Notes under the pieces: generated by a model
Databases searched by the model: none
What the model saw: the letters and a program-made list of their open reading frames with translations, nothing else
Told to the model about the DNA's origin: nothing
Origin: Methylocystis sp. SC2
GTDB taxonomy: Bacteria; Pseudomonadota; Alphaproteobacteria; Rhizobiales; Beijerinckiaceae
Direction of reading: 5' to 3'
NCBI RefSeq assembly: GCF_000304315.1
Contig: NC_018485.1
Coordinates: forward strand, 2,016,501 to 2,080,500
DNA length: 64,000 nucleotides
Translations under genes and position numbers: made by a program
Shown here: positions 29,029-38,435 of the stretch, piece by piece
Layout of the letters: each line of letters opens with the position of its first letter
Position numbering within the stretch: position 1 is the first letter of the stretch

Positions 29029-30287
29029 GCGCCGAGCCTGTCGATCATCGGCTGGGTGATGAGACAGATCCCGCCCTCGGTGCGGCGGAAACGCGCGGCG
29101 TCGAACGCCGGGTCTTCCCCGACGACAAGGCCCTGCGGGATCTGCACGCCGCGGTCGACGACGACATTGGCAAGCCGCGCCGAGCGGCCGACGTCGACAT
29201 AGGGCAGGACCACGGCGTTCTCGACGGTCGCGTAGGAATTCACGCGCACGCCGGTAAAGAGCAGCGTTCGGCGCAGCGTCGAGCCGGAGACGATGCAGCC
29301 GCCCGAGACGAGCGACGAGAGCGCTTGCCCCCGCCGACCGACCTGATCATGCACGAATTTCGCCGGCGGGGTGATTTCGGCATAGGTCCAGATCGGCCAG
29401 TTGCGATCGTAAAGATCGAGCTGCGGCGTGAAGTCGGTGAGATCGATGTTGGCCGCCCAATAGGCGTCGACCGTGCCGACGTCGCGCCAATAGGCGTTGG
29501 GCTCGCTCGCCGCGCGCACGCAGGAGCGCTCGAAATGATGCGCGACCGCCTTGCCGTGCGAGACGATGTAGGGAATCACATCCTTGCCGAAGTCATGCGT
29601 CGAGCGCGCGTCGGCGGCGTCGCGGCGCAATTGCTCGTAAAGGAACTTCGCCTCGAACACATAGATGCCCATGCTGACGAGGGCGCGGTCGGGATGTCCC
29701 GGCATCGCCGGCGGATCGCTGGGCTTTTCGATGAACGACAGAATCCGGTCGTTTTCGTCGACATGCATGACGCCGAAGCCCGACGCTTCGGCGCGCGGCG
29801 CCTCGAGACAGCCGATCGTCACATCGGCGCCCGAGTCCACATGCTGCTGCAGCATGGGCTCATAGTCCATCTTGTAGACGTGATCGCCGGCGAGCAGCAC
29901 GATATATTTGGGATCATAGCTCTCGACGATGTCGAGGTTCTGATAGACCGCGTCCGCCGTGCCGAGATACCAATGGTCTTCCGAAACGCGCTGGCTCGCC
30001 GGCAGAATGTCGAAGCTCTCGTTGCGCTCGGTGCGAAAGAAGCTCCAGCCGCGCTGCAAATGGCGGATGAGGCTGTGCGCCTTGTATTGCGTCGCCACGC
30101 AAATGCGCCTGATGCCGGAGTTGAGCGCATTGGAGAGCGCGAAGTCGATGATGCGCGACTTGCCGCCGAAATAAACCGCGGGCTTGGCGCGTCTGTCGGT
30201 CAATTCCATCAGCCGCGCGCCGCGGCCGCCGGCGAGGACATAGGCCATGGCGTGGCGCGCGAGCGGCGGATTGTCAAAGACGGACAT
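29025..30287 (-). CDS. glgC: Glucose-1-phosphate adenylyltransferase
   Basis: GlgC makes ADP-glucose from glucose-1-phosphate and ATP, the committed and allosterically controlled step of glycogen synthesis. The nucleotidyltransferase signature [20 protein letters not shown] is at residues 18-37, with the glucose-1-phosphate region [12 protein letters not shown] and a C-terminal left-handed beta-helix beginning near [17 protein letters not shown]. The length of 420 residues matches proteobacterial homotetrameric enzymes. The gene is coupled to glgA by an ATGA overlap. Confidence 0.97.
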   Translation of the reverse strand: MSVFDNPPLARHAMAYVLAGGRGARLMELTDRRAKPAVYFGGKSRIIDFALSNALNSGIRRICVATQYKAHSLIRHLQRGWSFFRTERNESFDILPASQRVSEDHWYLGTADAVYQNLDIVESYDPKYIVLLAGDHVYKMDYEPMLQQHVDSGADVTIGCLEAPRAEASGFGVMHVDENDRILSFIEKPSDPPAMPGHPDRALVSMGIYVFEAKFLYEQLRRDAADARSTHDFGKDVIPYIVSHGKAVAHHFERSCVRAASEPNAYWRDVGTVDAYWAANIDLTDFTPQLDLYDRNWPIWTYAEITPPAKFVHDQVGRRGQALSSLVSGGCIVSGSTLRRTLLFTGVRVNSYATVENAVVLPYVDVGRSARLANVVVDRGVQIPQGLVVGEDPAFDAARFRRTEGGICLITQPMIDRLGA

Positions 30288-30339
30288 CGCTACTTCCCAT
30301 CAAGCCGACGCGTCCATCATCGGGCGAATGGCGCAACGT

Positions 30340-30460
30340 CGGCCTCATGCTGAGCAGCCGGCGAAGCAGGCGTCTCGAAGCGCGGGGGCGACGCTTGTCG
30401 CTTCTCGGAATTTCCTCCTCATTCGAGACAGTCTCTTCGGGACACCTCAGGATGAAACCC
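30340..30460. repeat. Decayed CTCATCCTGAGG-family inverted repeat
   Basis: The 225-bp gap between glgC and glgB holds CAGGCGTCTCGAAGCG and, further on, ATTCGAGACAGTCTCTTCG with CCTCAGGATGAAA, resembling the element at 13685-13840. No gene is seen. It may separate glgB and glgC transcription. Confidence 0.55.
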
Positions 30461-30512
30461 TTGCCCCAGTCTCTTGAAGCGGACATCTTCATCGTCCCAC
30501 GCGATTCGATCT

Positions 30513-32729
30513 TCATTTTAGTTCATCGCTTTCGAATGCGAAGAAGAGAGTCGAGAGCGGCGGCAGAAGAATTTCGGCGCTTGCCGGAAAGTCGCGGAAC
30601 GGTTCGGCGCGCGCATGAATGGCGCCGAGATTGCCAAGTCCAGAGCCGCCATAGATAGCGGCGTCGGAATTGACGAGCTCGCGCCAGCGACCCGGACGCG
30701 GCAAGCCGATACGGTATGCGTTACGCATCACCGGCGTGAAATTCGACACGACCACAATGGCGCGAGAACGATCGGCGCCGAACCGCGCGAAGGCGAATGC
30801 CGAGCTCTCCGCGTCATCCGCGACGATCCATTGAAAGCCTTCGGCCTCGCAGTCGCGCGCGTAAAGCGCCTCGTTTTCGCGATAGATGCGGTTGAGATCG
30901 CGGATGAACGCCTGAAGTCCGCGATGTGGGCGAAAATCGAGCAGGCGCCAGTCGAGCCCGCTTGCGAAATTCCACTCGCTCGTCTGACCAAACTCCTGGC
31001 CCATGAACAGCAGCTTTTTGCCGGGATGGCCCCACATGAAGCCATAATAGGCGCGCGCCGTCGCGAAGCGGCGCCATTCGTCGCCGGGAATCTTGCCGAC
31101 GATCGCGCCCTTGCCGTGCACGACCTCGTCATGAGAGATCGGCAGCACGAAATTCTCGGTGAAGGCGTAGAGCAGACCGAAGGTCATCTCGTTATGCCGC
31201 CATTTGCGATGGACAGGGTCGGATGAGAGATAGCGCAGCGTGTCGTTCATCCAGCCCATGTTCCATTTCAAGCCGAAGCCGAGTCCGCCCGCAAATGTCG
31301 GCCGCGTCACGCCGGCCCAGGCGGTCGATTCCTCGGCGATGGTCACGACGCCGGGATACAGCGCGTAGACGAGCTCGTTGAACCTTTGAAGAAAGGCGAC
31401 GGCGTCGCGATTGTCGTTGGAGCCGTCGGGATTGGGCGACCATTCGCCCGGCTTTCGCGAATAGTCGAGATAGAGCATGGAGGCGACGGCGTCGACGCGC
31501 AGCCCGTCGATGTGGAAGCGGTCGAGCCAATAGAGCGCGCTGGCGATCAGGAAATTCGCCACTTCGCGCCGCCCGTAATCATAGATCGCGGTGTTCCAGT
31601 CGGGATGAAAGCCGCGCTTGGGATCGGCATGCTCATAGAGCGGCCCGCCGTCGAATTGCGCGAGGCCATGTTCGTCGGTCGGAAAATGCGCCGGCACCCA
31701 GTCGAGAATGACGCTGAGGCCCGCCTGATGCGCGCGATCGACGAAACGCCGGAAACCATAAGAGTCACCGTGCCGCCGCGTCGGCGCGAAAAGCCCGATC
31801 GGCTGATAGCCCCAGGAGGCGTCGAGCGGGTGCTCATTGATCGGCATCAGCTCAATATGGGTGAAGCCGAGATCGGCGACATAGGGCGCGAGCTGATCGG
31901 CAAGCTCGTCATAGGTGAGAAAGCGCCCATCCTCGCCGCGCCGCCACGACGGCAGATGAACCTCATAGATCGACATGGGCGCGCGTCGCGGATCAACTTC
32001 GGCGCGCGCGCGCATGTGACTCTCATCGCCCCAGTGATAGGGCGCGTTCGATGCGACGACGGAAGCTGTCGACGGCCGCAGCTCCGCCTCGAAGCCGAGC
32101 GGATCGGCCTTGAGCGGCAAGAGCGCGCCGTTACGCCCGATAATTTCATATTTGTAATTCGCGCCGGCGCCGACGCCGGGAACGAAGATCTCCCAGACGC
32201 CGCTGTCGATCCGCTTGCGCATCTGCGCGCGGCGCCCATCCCATTGGTTGAAGTCGCCGACGACGGAGACGCGCTTTGCGTTCGGCGCCCAGACGGCGAA
32301 ATGCGTTCCTTCGACGCCTTCATGCGTCAGCACATGCGCGCCGAGCTTCTCGTAAAGCTTCTGATGCGCGCCTTCGACGAGAAGATAATCGTCCGTTGCG
32401 CCAAGCACGGGCGCGAAGGAATAAGGGTCGGCGAATGCCCATCGCGCCGCGTCATTCGAGGCGACAAGGCGATACGGCGCGCGCGCCTTCAGCGGCGTCA
32501 GCCCTTCGAAAAAGCCATCTACGCGCATGCGCTCAAGCGGCGCGATCACGCCGCCGTCCGGCGCAACCGCCTCCACCCCCGTCGCGCCGGGAACGAAGGC
32601 GCGGATCGCCCATCCGGCAGGCGTTTCATGCAGGCCGAGCACCGCGAAGGGATCGCCATGGCGCGCGCCGAGGATGGCGTCGATGTCGTCCGCAGAAGCG
32701 CGCCAGTCGGCCTCGGTCATTTCGTTCAT
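30513..32729 (-). CDS. glgB: 1,4-alpha-glucan branching enzyme
   Basis: GlgB transfers chain ends to form alpha-1,6 branches. The 738-residue product has an N1/N2 carbohydrate-binding region (DPFAVLGLHETPAG), a GH13 barrel and a C-terminal beta-sandwich. Catalytic residues lie in GLRVDAVASMLYLDYSR (nucleophile Asp), VTIAEESTAWAGV (acid Glu) and ISHDEVVHGKG (third Asp). The TRRHGDSYGFRRFVDRAH and FGLKWNMGWMNDTL segments are typical. It lies between glgP and glgC in the same direction; REP repeats occupy both flanking gaps. Confidence 0.97.
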   Translation of the reverse strand: MNEMTEADWRASADDIDAILGARHGDPFAVLGLHETPAGWAIRAFVPGATGVEAVAPDGGVIAPLERMRVDGFFEGLTPLKARAPYRLVASNDAARWAFADPYSFAPVLGATDDYLLVEGAHQKLYEKLGAHVLTHEGVEGTHFAVWAPNAKRVSVVGDFNQWDGRRAQMRKRIDSGVWEIFVPGVGAGANYKYEIIGRNGALLPLKADPLGFEAELRPSTASVVASNAPYHWGDESHMRARAEVDPRRAPMSIYEVHLPSWRRGEDGRFLTYDELADQLAPYVADLGFTHIELMPINEHPLDASWGYQPIGLFAPTRRHGDSYGFRRFVDRAHQAGLSVILDWVPAHFPTDEHGLAQFDGGPLYEHADPKRGFHPDWNTAIYDYGRREVANFLIASALYWLDRFHIDGLRVDAVASMLYLDYSRKPGEWSPNPDGSNDNRDAVAFLQRFNELVYALYPGVVTIAEESTAWAGVTRPTFAGGLGFGLKWNMGWMNDTLRYLSSDPVHRKWRHNEMTFGLLYAFTENFVLPISHDEVVHGKGAIVGKIPGDEWRRFATARAYYGFMWGHPGKKLLFMGQEFGQTSEWNFASGLDWRLLDFRPHRGLQAFIRDLNRIYRENEALYARDCEAEGFQWIVADDAESSAFAFARFGADRSRAIVVVSNFTPVMRNAYRIGLPRPGRWRELVNSDAAIYGGSGLGNLGAIHARAEPFRDFPASAEILLPPLSTLFFAFESDELK

Positions 32730-32739
32730 TCAAGCGAGC

Positions 32740-32865
32740 CCCCCTTCTCCCGCTCGCGGGAGAAGGCGTCATGCGAAGCGTGACGGATGAGGGAAATTGC
32801 AAGCGCCCTCACCCCACCCGGCTTCGCCGGGCCACCCTCTCCTGTCTTACGGGAGAGGGAATGCG
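32740..32865. repeat. REP-like repeats, CCCTCTCC family
   Basis: Gap between glgP and glgB with CTTCTCCCGCTCGCGGGAGAAGG and ACCCTCTCCTGTCTTACGGGAG arms joined by a CCCGGCTTCGCCGGG hairpin. Related to the repeats at 4818 and 27414. Confidence 0.7.
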
Positions 32866-32948
32866 CGAACTAATTTGCTCTGTGGAAGTTAGCATCGCTG
32901 AAGGCGCCGCGACAGTGAAAATGCGCGCCTCATCATCGAGGGCCGGCC

Positions 32949-35456
32949 TCACACAGCGACATTCCAGATCTCTTGCGCATATTCGCGGATCGTGCGGTCG
33001 GAGGAAAACCACGCCACCCGCGCCGTGTTGAGAATGCTCGATCGCCGCCACGCCTTCTGATCTCGCCAGCGCGCGTCGACGCGGCGCTGCGTCTCCCAAT
33101 AGGCGTCGAAATCCTTCGTAACCAGAAAGTGATCGTAATAGGTGAGCGTATCGACAAGCTGCGCATAGCGGTGCGGATCGTCGGGCGAAAAAACCCCGGC
33201 GGCGATGGCCCGCAGCGCCTCGGCGAGACGCGGACTGGCGGCGATCGTCGCGCGCGCGTCGATGCCCTTGGCGCGGCTCGCCTCAACCTCCTGCGCGGTG
33301 AGGCCGAAGATGAAAATATTGTCGTCGCCGACCCGCTCCAAAATTTCGACATTGGCGCCGTCCAGCGTGCCGATGGTGAGCGCGCCATTGAGCGCGAATT
33401 TCATATTGCCGGTGCCCGAGGCTTCCATTCCCGCCGTCGAAATCTGTTCCGACAGGTCGGCCGCCGGAATGATCGTCTCGGCGAGGCTCACATTGTAGTT
33501 CGGCAGGAACACGATCTTTAAGAGGCCGCGCGTCGCGGGATCGGCGTTCACGACCTTCGCCACGTCATTGGCGAGCTTGATGATGAGCTTCGCCTGATGA
33601 TAGCTCGCGGCGGCCTTGCCCGCGAAGATCTTCACCCGTGGCGCGAAGTCGCGCGCCGGCTGCGCGATGATGTCCTGATAGAGCGCGACGGCGTCAAGCA
33701 CGTTCAAAAGCTGGCGCTTATATTCATGGATGCGCTTGATCTGCGCATCGAACAGCGCGGCAGGATCGACTAAGACGCCGACGCGCTCGAAGATCGTCGT
33801 CGCGAGACGCGCCTTGTTCTCGCGCTTGGCCGCCGCGCACCGGTTCTGGAACTCCACGTCATCGGCGAACTTTTCGAGTTCGATCAGTCTTTCCGGCTGA
33901 TCGAAGACGCTGGCGCCGATCGTTTCAACAAGCAGTCGCGAGAGCGGCGGATTGGCCTCGAGCAGCCAGCGGCGGAAGGTGACGCCATTCGTCTTGTTGA
34001 CGATGCGGTCGGGGTAGAGCCGATGGAAATCCTTGAACACCGTCTCCTTGACCAGCGCGCTATGCAGCGCCGAGACGCCATTCACCTTATGCGAACCCAG
34101 AAACGCGAGATGGCCCATGCGGACATGCCGGCCGTTATGTTCGTCGATGAGCGACACCGAAGACAGCGTTGCGGGATCGCTGGCGCCTTTGGCGCGCAAC
34201 GAGTCGAGATGCATGGCGTTGATGAGATAGATGATCTGCATGTGGCGCGGCAGCAGCCGCTCCATCAGCTGCACCGGCCAGGTTTCGAGCGCTTCCGGCA
34301 AGAGCGTGTGATTGGTGTAGGAGAAGGTCGCCTGGGTGATGCGCCAGGCCTCTTTCCACTCCACGCCATGGACGTCGACGAGAAGCCGCATCAGCTCGGC
34401 GACGCCGATCGCCGGATGCGTGTCGTTAAGCTGAATCGCCACCTTGTCGGCGAGTCTGTGGATGTCGCCGGTCTGTCTCAGGTGGCGGCGGATCAGATCC
34501 TGCAGCGAGGCCGAGGCGAAGAAATATTCCTGCCGCAGCCGCAGCTCCTGTCCCGCGGGCGTCGCGTCGCTTGGATAAAGAACCTTGGAAATCGCTTCGG
34601 CGCGGGCCTGCTCCGATTGCGCGCCGACGTGATCGCCCTGATTGAAGGCGTCGAGGCGCAGCGCGTCGGGCGCGCGCGCCGACCACAGGCGCAGCGTGTT
34701 GACGTGCTTGCCGCGCCACCCGACGACAGGCGTGTCATAGGCCACGGCGACGATGGTTTCGCCCGGCCGCCATACATGCGCGAGCATTCCATCGGCGAGG
34801 CGCGAACTTTCGACATGGCCGAAGAAGCCGACGTCATAGGTGATTTCCGGCCGCGGGAATTGCCAGGAATTGCCGAAGGAGAGCCAGTCTTCGGGATATT
34901 CGTGCTGCCAGCCGTCCTTGAGCGTCTGGCGGAACAGGCCGTGGTCGTAGCGAATGCCATATCCCATGGCGGCGATTTCGAGAGTCGCCATGCTGTCCAT
35001 GAAACAGGCGGCGAGGCGCCCCAGCCCGCCATTGCCGAGCGCCGCATCGGGCTCCAGCGCGCGCAGCACATCGAGATCGACGCCAAGTTCGGCGAGCGCG
35101 TCGCGCATCGCCCGGGTCAGGCCGAGATTGGTCAGCGTGTCGATGAGCAGACGGCCGATGAGAAATTCGAGCGAGAGATAATAAACGCGGCGCCGGTCTT
35201 CCCGATAGTTGCGCTTCGTCGACTCCAGCCACGAAGGAACGAGCCGGTCGCGGGTCGCGAGCGCGGTCGCGACGAACCAGTCGCGCGGGCTGGCGTCGGC
35301 GTTGTCCTTGCCGACCGTATAGGTGAGACGCCGCTGCACGTCGTCGCGCAGCGCGGCGACGACGGCCTTGTGAGCGGCCTCGGGCGGGTCGAAAGCGTTC
35401 AAGGCGATCCCTTCGCGACGGACCGGATTTCCGGTCCAAGATGTCTCAGATGGCAT
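32949..35456 (-). CDS. glgP: Glycogen phosphorylase
   Basis: GlgP releases glucose-1-phosphate from the non-reducing ends of glycogen using pyridoxal phosphate. The PLP-lysine signature EASGTGNMKFALNG lies near the C terminus, followed by ALTIGTLDGANVEI. The N-terminal part has YYLSLEFLIGRLL and NGGLGRLAACFMDSMATL. The length of 835 residues is normal for GT35. As the first gene of the one-directional glgP-glgB-glgC-glgA-glgX/malQ cluster it places synthesis and breakdown genes together. No allosteric phosphorylation site is expected in bacteria. Confidence 0.97.
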   Translation of the reverse strand: MPSETSWTGNPVRREGIALNAFDPPEAAHKAVVAALRDDVQRRLTYTVGKDNADASPRDWFVATALATRDRLVPSWLESTKRNYREDRRRVYYLSLEFLIGRLLIDTLTNLGLTRAMRDALAELGVDLDVLRALEPDAALGNGGLGRLAACFMDSMATLEIAAMGYGIRYDHGLFRQTLKDGWQHEYPEDWLSFGNSWQFPRPEITYDVGFFGHVESSRLADGMLAHVWRPGETIVAVAYDTPVVGWRGKHVNTLRLWSARAPDALRLDAFNQGDHVGAQSEQARAEAISKVLYPSDATPAGQELRLRQEYFFASASLQDLIRRHLRQTGDIHRLADKVAIQLNDTHPAIGVAELMRLLVDVHGVEWKEAWRITQATFSYTNHTLLPEALETWPVQLMERLLPRHMQIIYLINAMHLDSLRAKGASDPATLSSVSLIDEHNGRHVRMGHLAFLGSHKVNGVSALHSALVKETVFKDFHRLYPDRIVNKTNGVTFRRWLLEANPPLSRLLVETIGASVFDQPERLIELEKFADDVEFQNRCAAAKRENKARLATTIFERVGVLVDPAALFDAQIKRIHEYKRQLLNVLDAVALYQDIIAQPARDFAPRVKIFAGKAAASYHQAKLIIKLANDVAKVVNADPATRGLLKIVFLPNYNVSLAETIIPAADLSEQISTAGMEASGTGNMKFALNGALTIGTLDGANVEILERVGDDNIFIFGLTAQEVEASRAKGIDARATIAASPRLAEALRAIAAGVFSPDDPHRYAQLVDTLTYYDHFLVTKDFDAYWETQRRVDARWRDQKAWRRSSILNTARVAWFSSDRTIREYAQEIWNVAV

Positions 35457-35521
35457 GTCTCAAAAGAAAATGTCTCAGAAGCGGCTCGATGAGAACCTGC
35501 TCCACCATTTTGATTTCGAGC

Positions 35522-35568
35522 GATTCCTAATCGATCACGTGATTCCATGCGATCGGGAAGCGCTCCAG
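35522..35568. repeat. Conserved intergenic element, copy 1 (ATCGGGAAGCGCT)
   Basis: Sequence TCGATCACGTGATTCCATG then CGATCGGGAAGCGCTC lies just outside the stop of the OmpA-like gene. A matching copy, TCGATCACATGAGTCGATG then TGATCGGGAAGCGCTC, lies at 55422-55457 just outside the stop of the Hsp20 gene. The common context suggests a mobile or terminator-linked element. Confidence 0.55.
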
Positions 35569-35574
35569 CCGCGA

Positions 35575-36429
35575 TCATCGAACCTCAAAGGTGAGGGCGC
35601 GGTTTTCCGCCTGATCCGGTTCGCCATGGGATGCGACGAGGCGGCGCCCGCCGACGCCCCGACCCTCGAGATATCCCATCGCCGCCTCTGCGCGCCGCTG
35701 CGCCAGCGCGTCATTGGGCGCCCTGGCGCCCGAACCCCGAACGTGGCCGCTGATCTCGATCGTCGCATATTCCGGGCACCGGCGAATGACCGCCGCCGCC
35801 TTGTCGAGCGCGCGCGCCGACAAAGACGTCAGCCGCGCGCTGCCTTTGGCGAAGGCGAGTTCGCCAGGCGTCGAAGAGGCTTCAAGGGCGGTCCGGCAAT
35901 CGGCGAGCGTCATGCCGCCGGAGACGGCCGCCGTGGCTGACGCGCTCGGCCCTTGCGCGCGGACAGGCGAAATGGCCGCGCCGGCGGCGGCCGTTTCATC
36001 GGCGGGCGGCGACGTCGCGGGCGGCATGTCGGCGCCCGCGCTGTTTGTCGGCGCGGCGAAGCGGCGGCGCTCGTCCGGGTCGGACTGGCCGATCACGACC
36101 GCTCCGACCCAGAGCAGCGAGGCGGCGACCAGCCCGACGGCCCAGCCCTCATGCGCCCAGATCGACCGATGCCGCGCCAACGCGCCGAGCGCGGCGCCGA
36201 TAATCAAGACGGCATAGGCGGCGAGCGCGCCCTCGACCAAAGGCGCGGCGGCGGCGAGCGCGCCGAGACGAACCACAAGCACGCCGACGCCGAAAGCGAG
36301 CGCGGTCCACACCAGCCAGCGCGCGACGACGCCGTTTTCGGGCGCGCGTCGAGTCAACGCCCCGGCGGCGGCGCCGATGGCGAAACAGGCGAGCAGCCAC
36401 GGCCAGAGGCGAGAGAATTCAACAAGCAC
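35575..36429 (-). CDS. Membrane protein with C-terminal OmpA-like domain
   Basis: A 284-residue protein with four N-terminal hydrophobic helices (PWLLACFAIGAAAGALT, VWTALAFGVGVLVVRLGAL, AYAVLIIGAALGALA and VGLVAASLLWVGAVVIG), a Pro/Ala-rich linker, and a C-terminal OmpA/MotB peptidoglycan-binding domain. The OmpA part reads GELAFAKGSARLTSLSARAL, then YATIEISGHVRG, then NDALAQRRAEAAMGYLEGRG. This suggests an inner-membrane protein whose tail contacts the cell wall. The start is a GTG. The role is unknown. It is 60 bp downstream of dnaN on the same strand. Confidence 0.75.
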   Translation of the reverse strand: MLVEFSRLWPWLLACFAIGAAAGALTRRAPENGVVARWLVWTALAFGVGVLVVRLGALAAAAPLVEGALAAYAVLIIGAALGALARHRSIWAHEGWAVGLVAASLLWVGAVVIGQSDPDERRRFAAPTNSAGADMPPATSPPADETAAAGAAISPVRAQGPSASATAAVSGGMTLADCRTALEASSTPGELAFAKGSARLTSLSARALDKAAAVIRRCPEYATIEISGHVRGSGARAPNDALAQRRAEAAMGYLEGRGVGGRRLVASHGEPDQAENRALTFEVR

Positions 36430-36488
36430 GCCCCGACCCTAACGGGCTGGAGGCGTCTCTCCAAGACTTAAAGGCGTCGTTCCGAGAC

Positions 36489-37607
36489 TTAAACGCGCAT
36501 CGGCATCAAGACATAGAGCGCAGTGGCCCCGTCGCGGTCCTGCACCAGCGTCGGAGAGCCGGGGTCGGCGAGCTTGAACAGCGCCGTGTCGCTGTCGAGC
36601 TGCTGGGTGATGTCCAGGAGGTAGCGGGCGTTGAAGCCGATATCGAGCGGCGGCCCATCATAATCGGCTTCGAGCTCCTCGACCGCCGAGCCCTGGTCCG
36701 GATTGGTGACGGACAGCACGAGCTTGCCCTCGGAGAGCGAGAGCTTGACGGCGCGGCCGCGCTCGGAGGAAATCGTCGAGACGCGGTCCACCGCCTTGGC
36801 GAAGACGTCGCGCTCGACGGTGAGCCGCTTGTCGTTGCCGGCGGGAATGACGCGCCCGTAATCGGGGAACGTGCCGTCGATCAGTTTGGTCGTCAGCAGC
36901 GCGTCGCCGAATGTGAAGCGCATCTTGTTGATCGAAAGCTCGACCGAAACCTCTCCTTGCGCATCCTCGATGAGACGCTGCACTTCGGTGACGGCCTTGC
37001 GCGGCAGGATGACGCCCGGCATGCCCGCGCTGCCTTGGGGCGCAGGAAGCTCCAGCCGCGCCAGACGGTGGCCGTCGGTCGCGACGGCCCGAAGCATCGG
37101 CCGGCCCTCGACGTCGAGCGTGTGGAGATAGATGCCGTTGAGGTAATAGCGCGTCTCTTCGGAAGAGATGGCGAACTGCGTCTTTTCGATCAGCCGCTTG
37201 AGATCCGCCGGCGCGAGCGCGAACTTATGGCTGAAATCGCCGGAGGTGACGTCGGGAAAATCGCTTTCGGGAAGACTCGACAGATTGAAGCGCGAACGCC
37301 CGGAGCGCAGCGTCAGCTGCCCGGCGTCGCCGGTCGCCTCCAGCGAGACCTGCGCGCCCTCCGGCAGCTTGCGCACGATGTCATAGAGCGTATGCGCCGG
37401 CAGCGTCGTCGCGCCCGGTTGGGAGACCTCCGCCGTTGTCCTCTCAGTGATTTCCAGATCGAGATCGGTGGCCTTGAGCGTCAGCGCGCCATCCTTGGCG
37501 GAGAGCAGCACATTCGCCAGGATCGGAATGGTCGTGCGCCGCTCCACCACGCGGTGAACATGGCCGAGCGCCCGCAACAGCGCCGCTCTCTCGATGGTGA
37601 CCTTCAT
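36489..37607 (-). CDS. dnaN: DNA polymerase III sliding clamp (beta subunit)
   Basis: The ring-shaped clamp that tethers DNA polymerase III. The start MKVTIERAALLRALGHVHRV and the repeated three-domain pattern (ILANVLLSAKDGALTLKATD, ALYVLMPMRV at the C terminus) are diagnostic. The clamp is 372 residues, as usual. The ATG at 37607 fits the family better than the in-frame codon at 37628. dnaA and recF are not adjacent; the upstream neighbour is the toxin-antitoxin scar. Confidence 0.97.
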   Translation of the reverse strand: MKVTIERAALLRALGHVHRVVERRTTIPILANVLLSAKDGALTLKATDLDLEITERTTAEVSQPGATTLPAHTLYDIVRKLPEGAQVSLEATGDAGQLTLRSGRSRFNLSSLPESDFPDVTSGDFSHKFALAPADLKRLIEKTQFAISSEETRYYLNGIYLHTLDVEGRPMLRAVATDGHRLARLELPAPQGSAGMPGVILPRKAVTEVQRLIEDAQGEVSVELSINKMRFTFGDALLTTKLIDGTFPDYGRVIPAGNDKRLTVERDVFAKAVDRVSTISSERGRAVKLSLSEGKLVLSVTNPDQGSAVEELEADYDGPPLDIGFNARYLLDITQQLDSDTALFKLADPGSPTLVQDRDGATALYVLMPMRV

Positions 37608-37808
37608 CGCCGGGAAATCCGTCCGCATATTATTCTTGCGGCGCGGCAGGTCGCCGCGTCGGGGCGGAGACTTTGGCGCGGCAGGGGCGGAAGCGCAAGG
37701 GCGGGCGATGGTCTAAGCGAATGATTGTGCATAAGTGCGGGGGGCAGCGGAGCCGAACCGCCGGGTCGCGCATGCCGGGGACATTCGCCATCGAATGGGG
37801 AGAGCGCT
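37608..37808. other. Upstream region of dnaN, no gene seen
   Basis: About 200 bp between the dnaN start and the decayed antitoxin. No coding frame resembles a known protein, and no clear operator was found. It should hold the dnaN promoter. Confidence 0.5.
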
Positions 37809-38041
37809 TTGAAAGCTTCGCAACCACGCTCCGCGGCGGACTTGTCCGCCCTCGACGCTTTCTTTGATGCTCAGGGCTTGCCTTGATGAGCTGGGCTTGC
37901 GCGAAGCGTTTCAGACCGGGGCGATTAAGAGGCGCTGGCGTGGCGGCTGGGCGCAGCCATGAAAGCGCAAAAGCTCTCGCGCAAACGCATGGCCGAACGC
38001 ATGGGAACCAGCCGCAGCTTCATCGCGTTGGATGGCGGGTG
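37809..38041 (+). pseudogene. Decayed HTH antitoxin (HigA/XRE-like)
   Basis: Pieces of a small antitoxin can be read in order across different frames: LSALDAFFDAQGLP, then LDELGLREAFQTGAIK, then MKAQKLSRKRMAERMGTSRS (ATG at 37959). These align in order with the intact antitoxin at 38142-38435 (FDEFLASQGMLEA, EACEDHAIK, MAARMKTSRR). Two frameshifts break the reading frame, and the similarity stops at about 38018, where the resolvase remnant on the other strand begins. A GGGGAG precedes a possible TTG start at 37809. No matching toxin was recognised upstream. Confidence 0.6.
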
Positions 38042-38139
38042 AGCTTCGGCGGTCGCCCCATGTGAACGCCCTGCGCCTTGGCCCGGCTGCGGCCGTCGCT
38101 TTGCCCATCCGTCGACACTCGCGCTTCGCCGTAATTCAT
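38020..38139 (-). pseudogene. Serine recombinase (resolvase) remnant
   Basis: A 39-codon frame from an ATG at 38139 reads MNYGEARVSTDGQS and continues directly into DGRSRAKAQGVHMGRPPKLT. The first part is the N terminus of Tn3-type resolvases, with Y-x-R-V-S and the catalytic-region serine; the second is the end of the catalytic domain and the start of the DNA-binding tail. About a hundred residues that should lie between them are absent, so this is an internally deleted scar. Its start is 3 bp from the stop of the intact antitoxin. Confidence 0.6.
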
Positions 38140-38141
38140 GC

Positions 38142-38435
38142 TCACACCAATTCGATACGCAGCGAACGGCCAACGGCCTGCGCGGCGCGGCGCAGCGTGT
38201 CGAGCGTGACAGACGGGATGGCGGGGTCGAAAAGGCGGTCGAGCTGGCGGCGGCTGGTCTTCATCCGCGCGGCCATCTGAACCTTGGTTAGACCTTGCTC
38301 CGCCATCGCGGCGGCAAGCTGCTCCGCAATCATTTCCTTGATGGCGTGGTCTTCGCAGGCTTCCAACATGCCTTGGCTGGCGAGAAATTCATCGAAGGTC
38401 TCCTCGCTCACGCCGCCTTTCTTTTTCTGCGCCAT
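38142..38435 (-). CDS. HTH antitoxin of a RelE-type toxin-antitoxin pair
   Basis: A 97-residue antitoxin with an acidic N-terminal region (EETFDEFLASQGMLEACEDH) and a helix-turn-helix of the XRE/HigA-like type (LTKVQMAARMKTSRRQLDRL, then FDPAIPSVTLDTLRRAAQAV). It would neutralise the upstream toxin and repress the operon. AAGGAGGTGA precedes the ATG at 38435, and the toxin stop overlaps the ATG (TAATG). The longer frame to 38711 is out of phase with the toxin gene and is not used. A decayed paralogue lies at 37809-38041. Confidence 0.85.
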   Translation of the reverse strand: MAQKKKGGVSEETFDEFLASQGMLEACEDHAIKEMIAEQLAAAMAEQGLTKVQMAARMKTSRRQLDRLFDPAIPSVTLDTLRRAAQAVGRSLRIELV

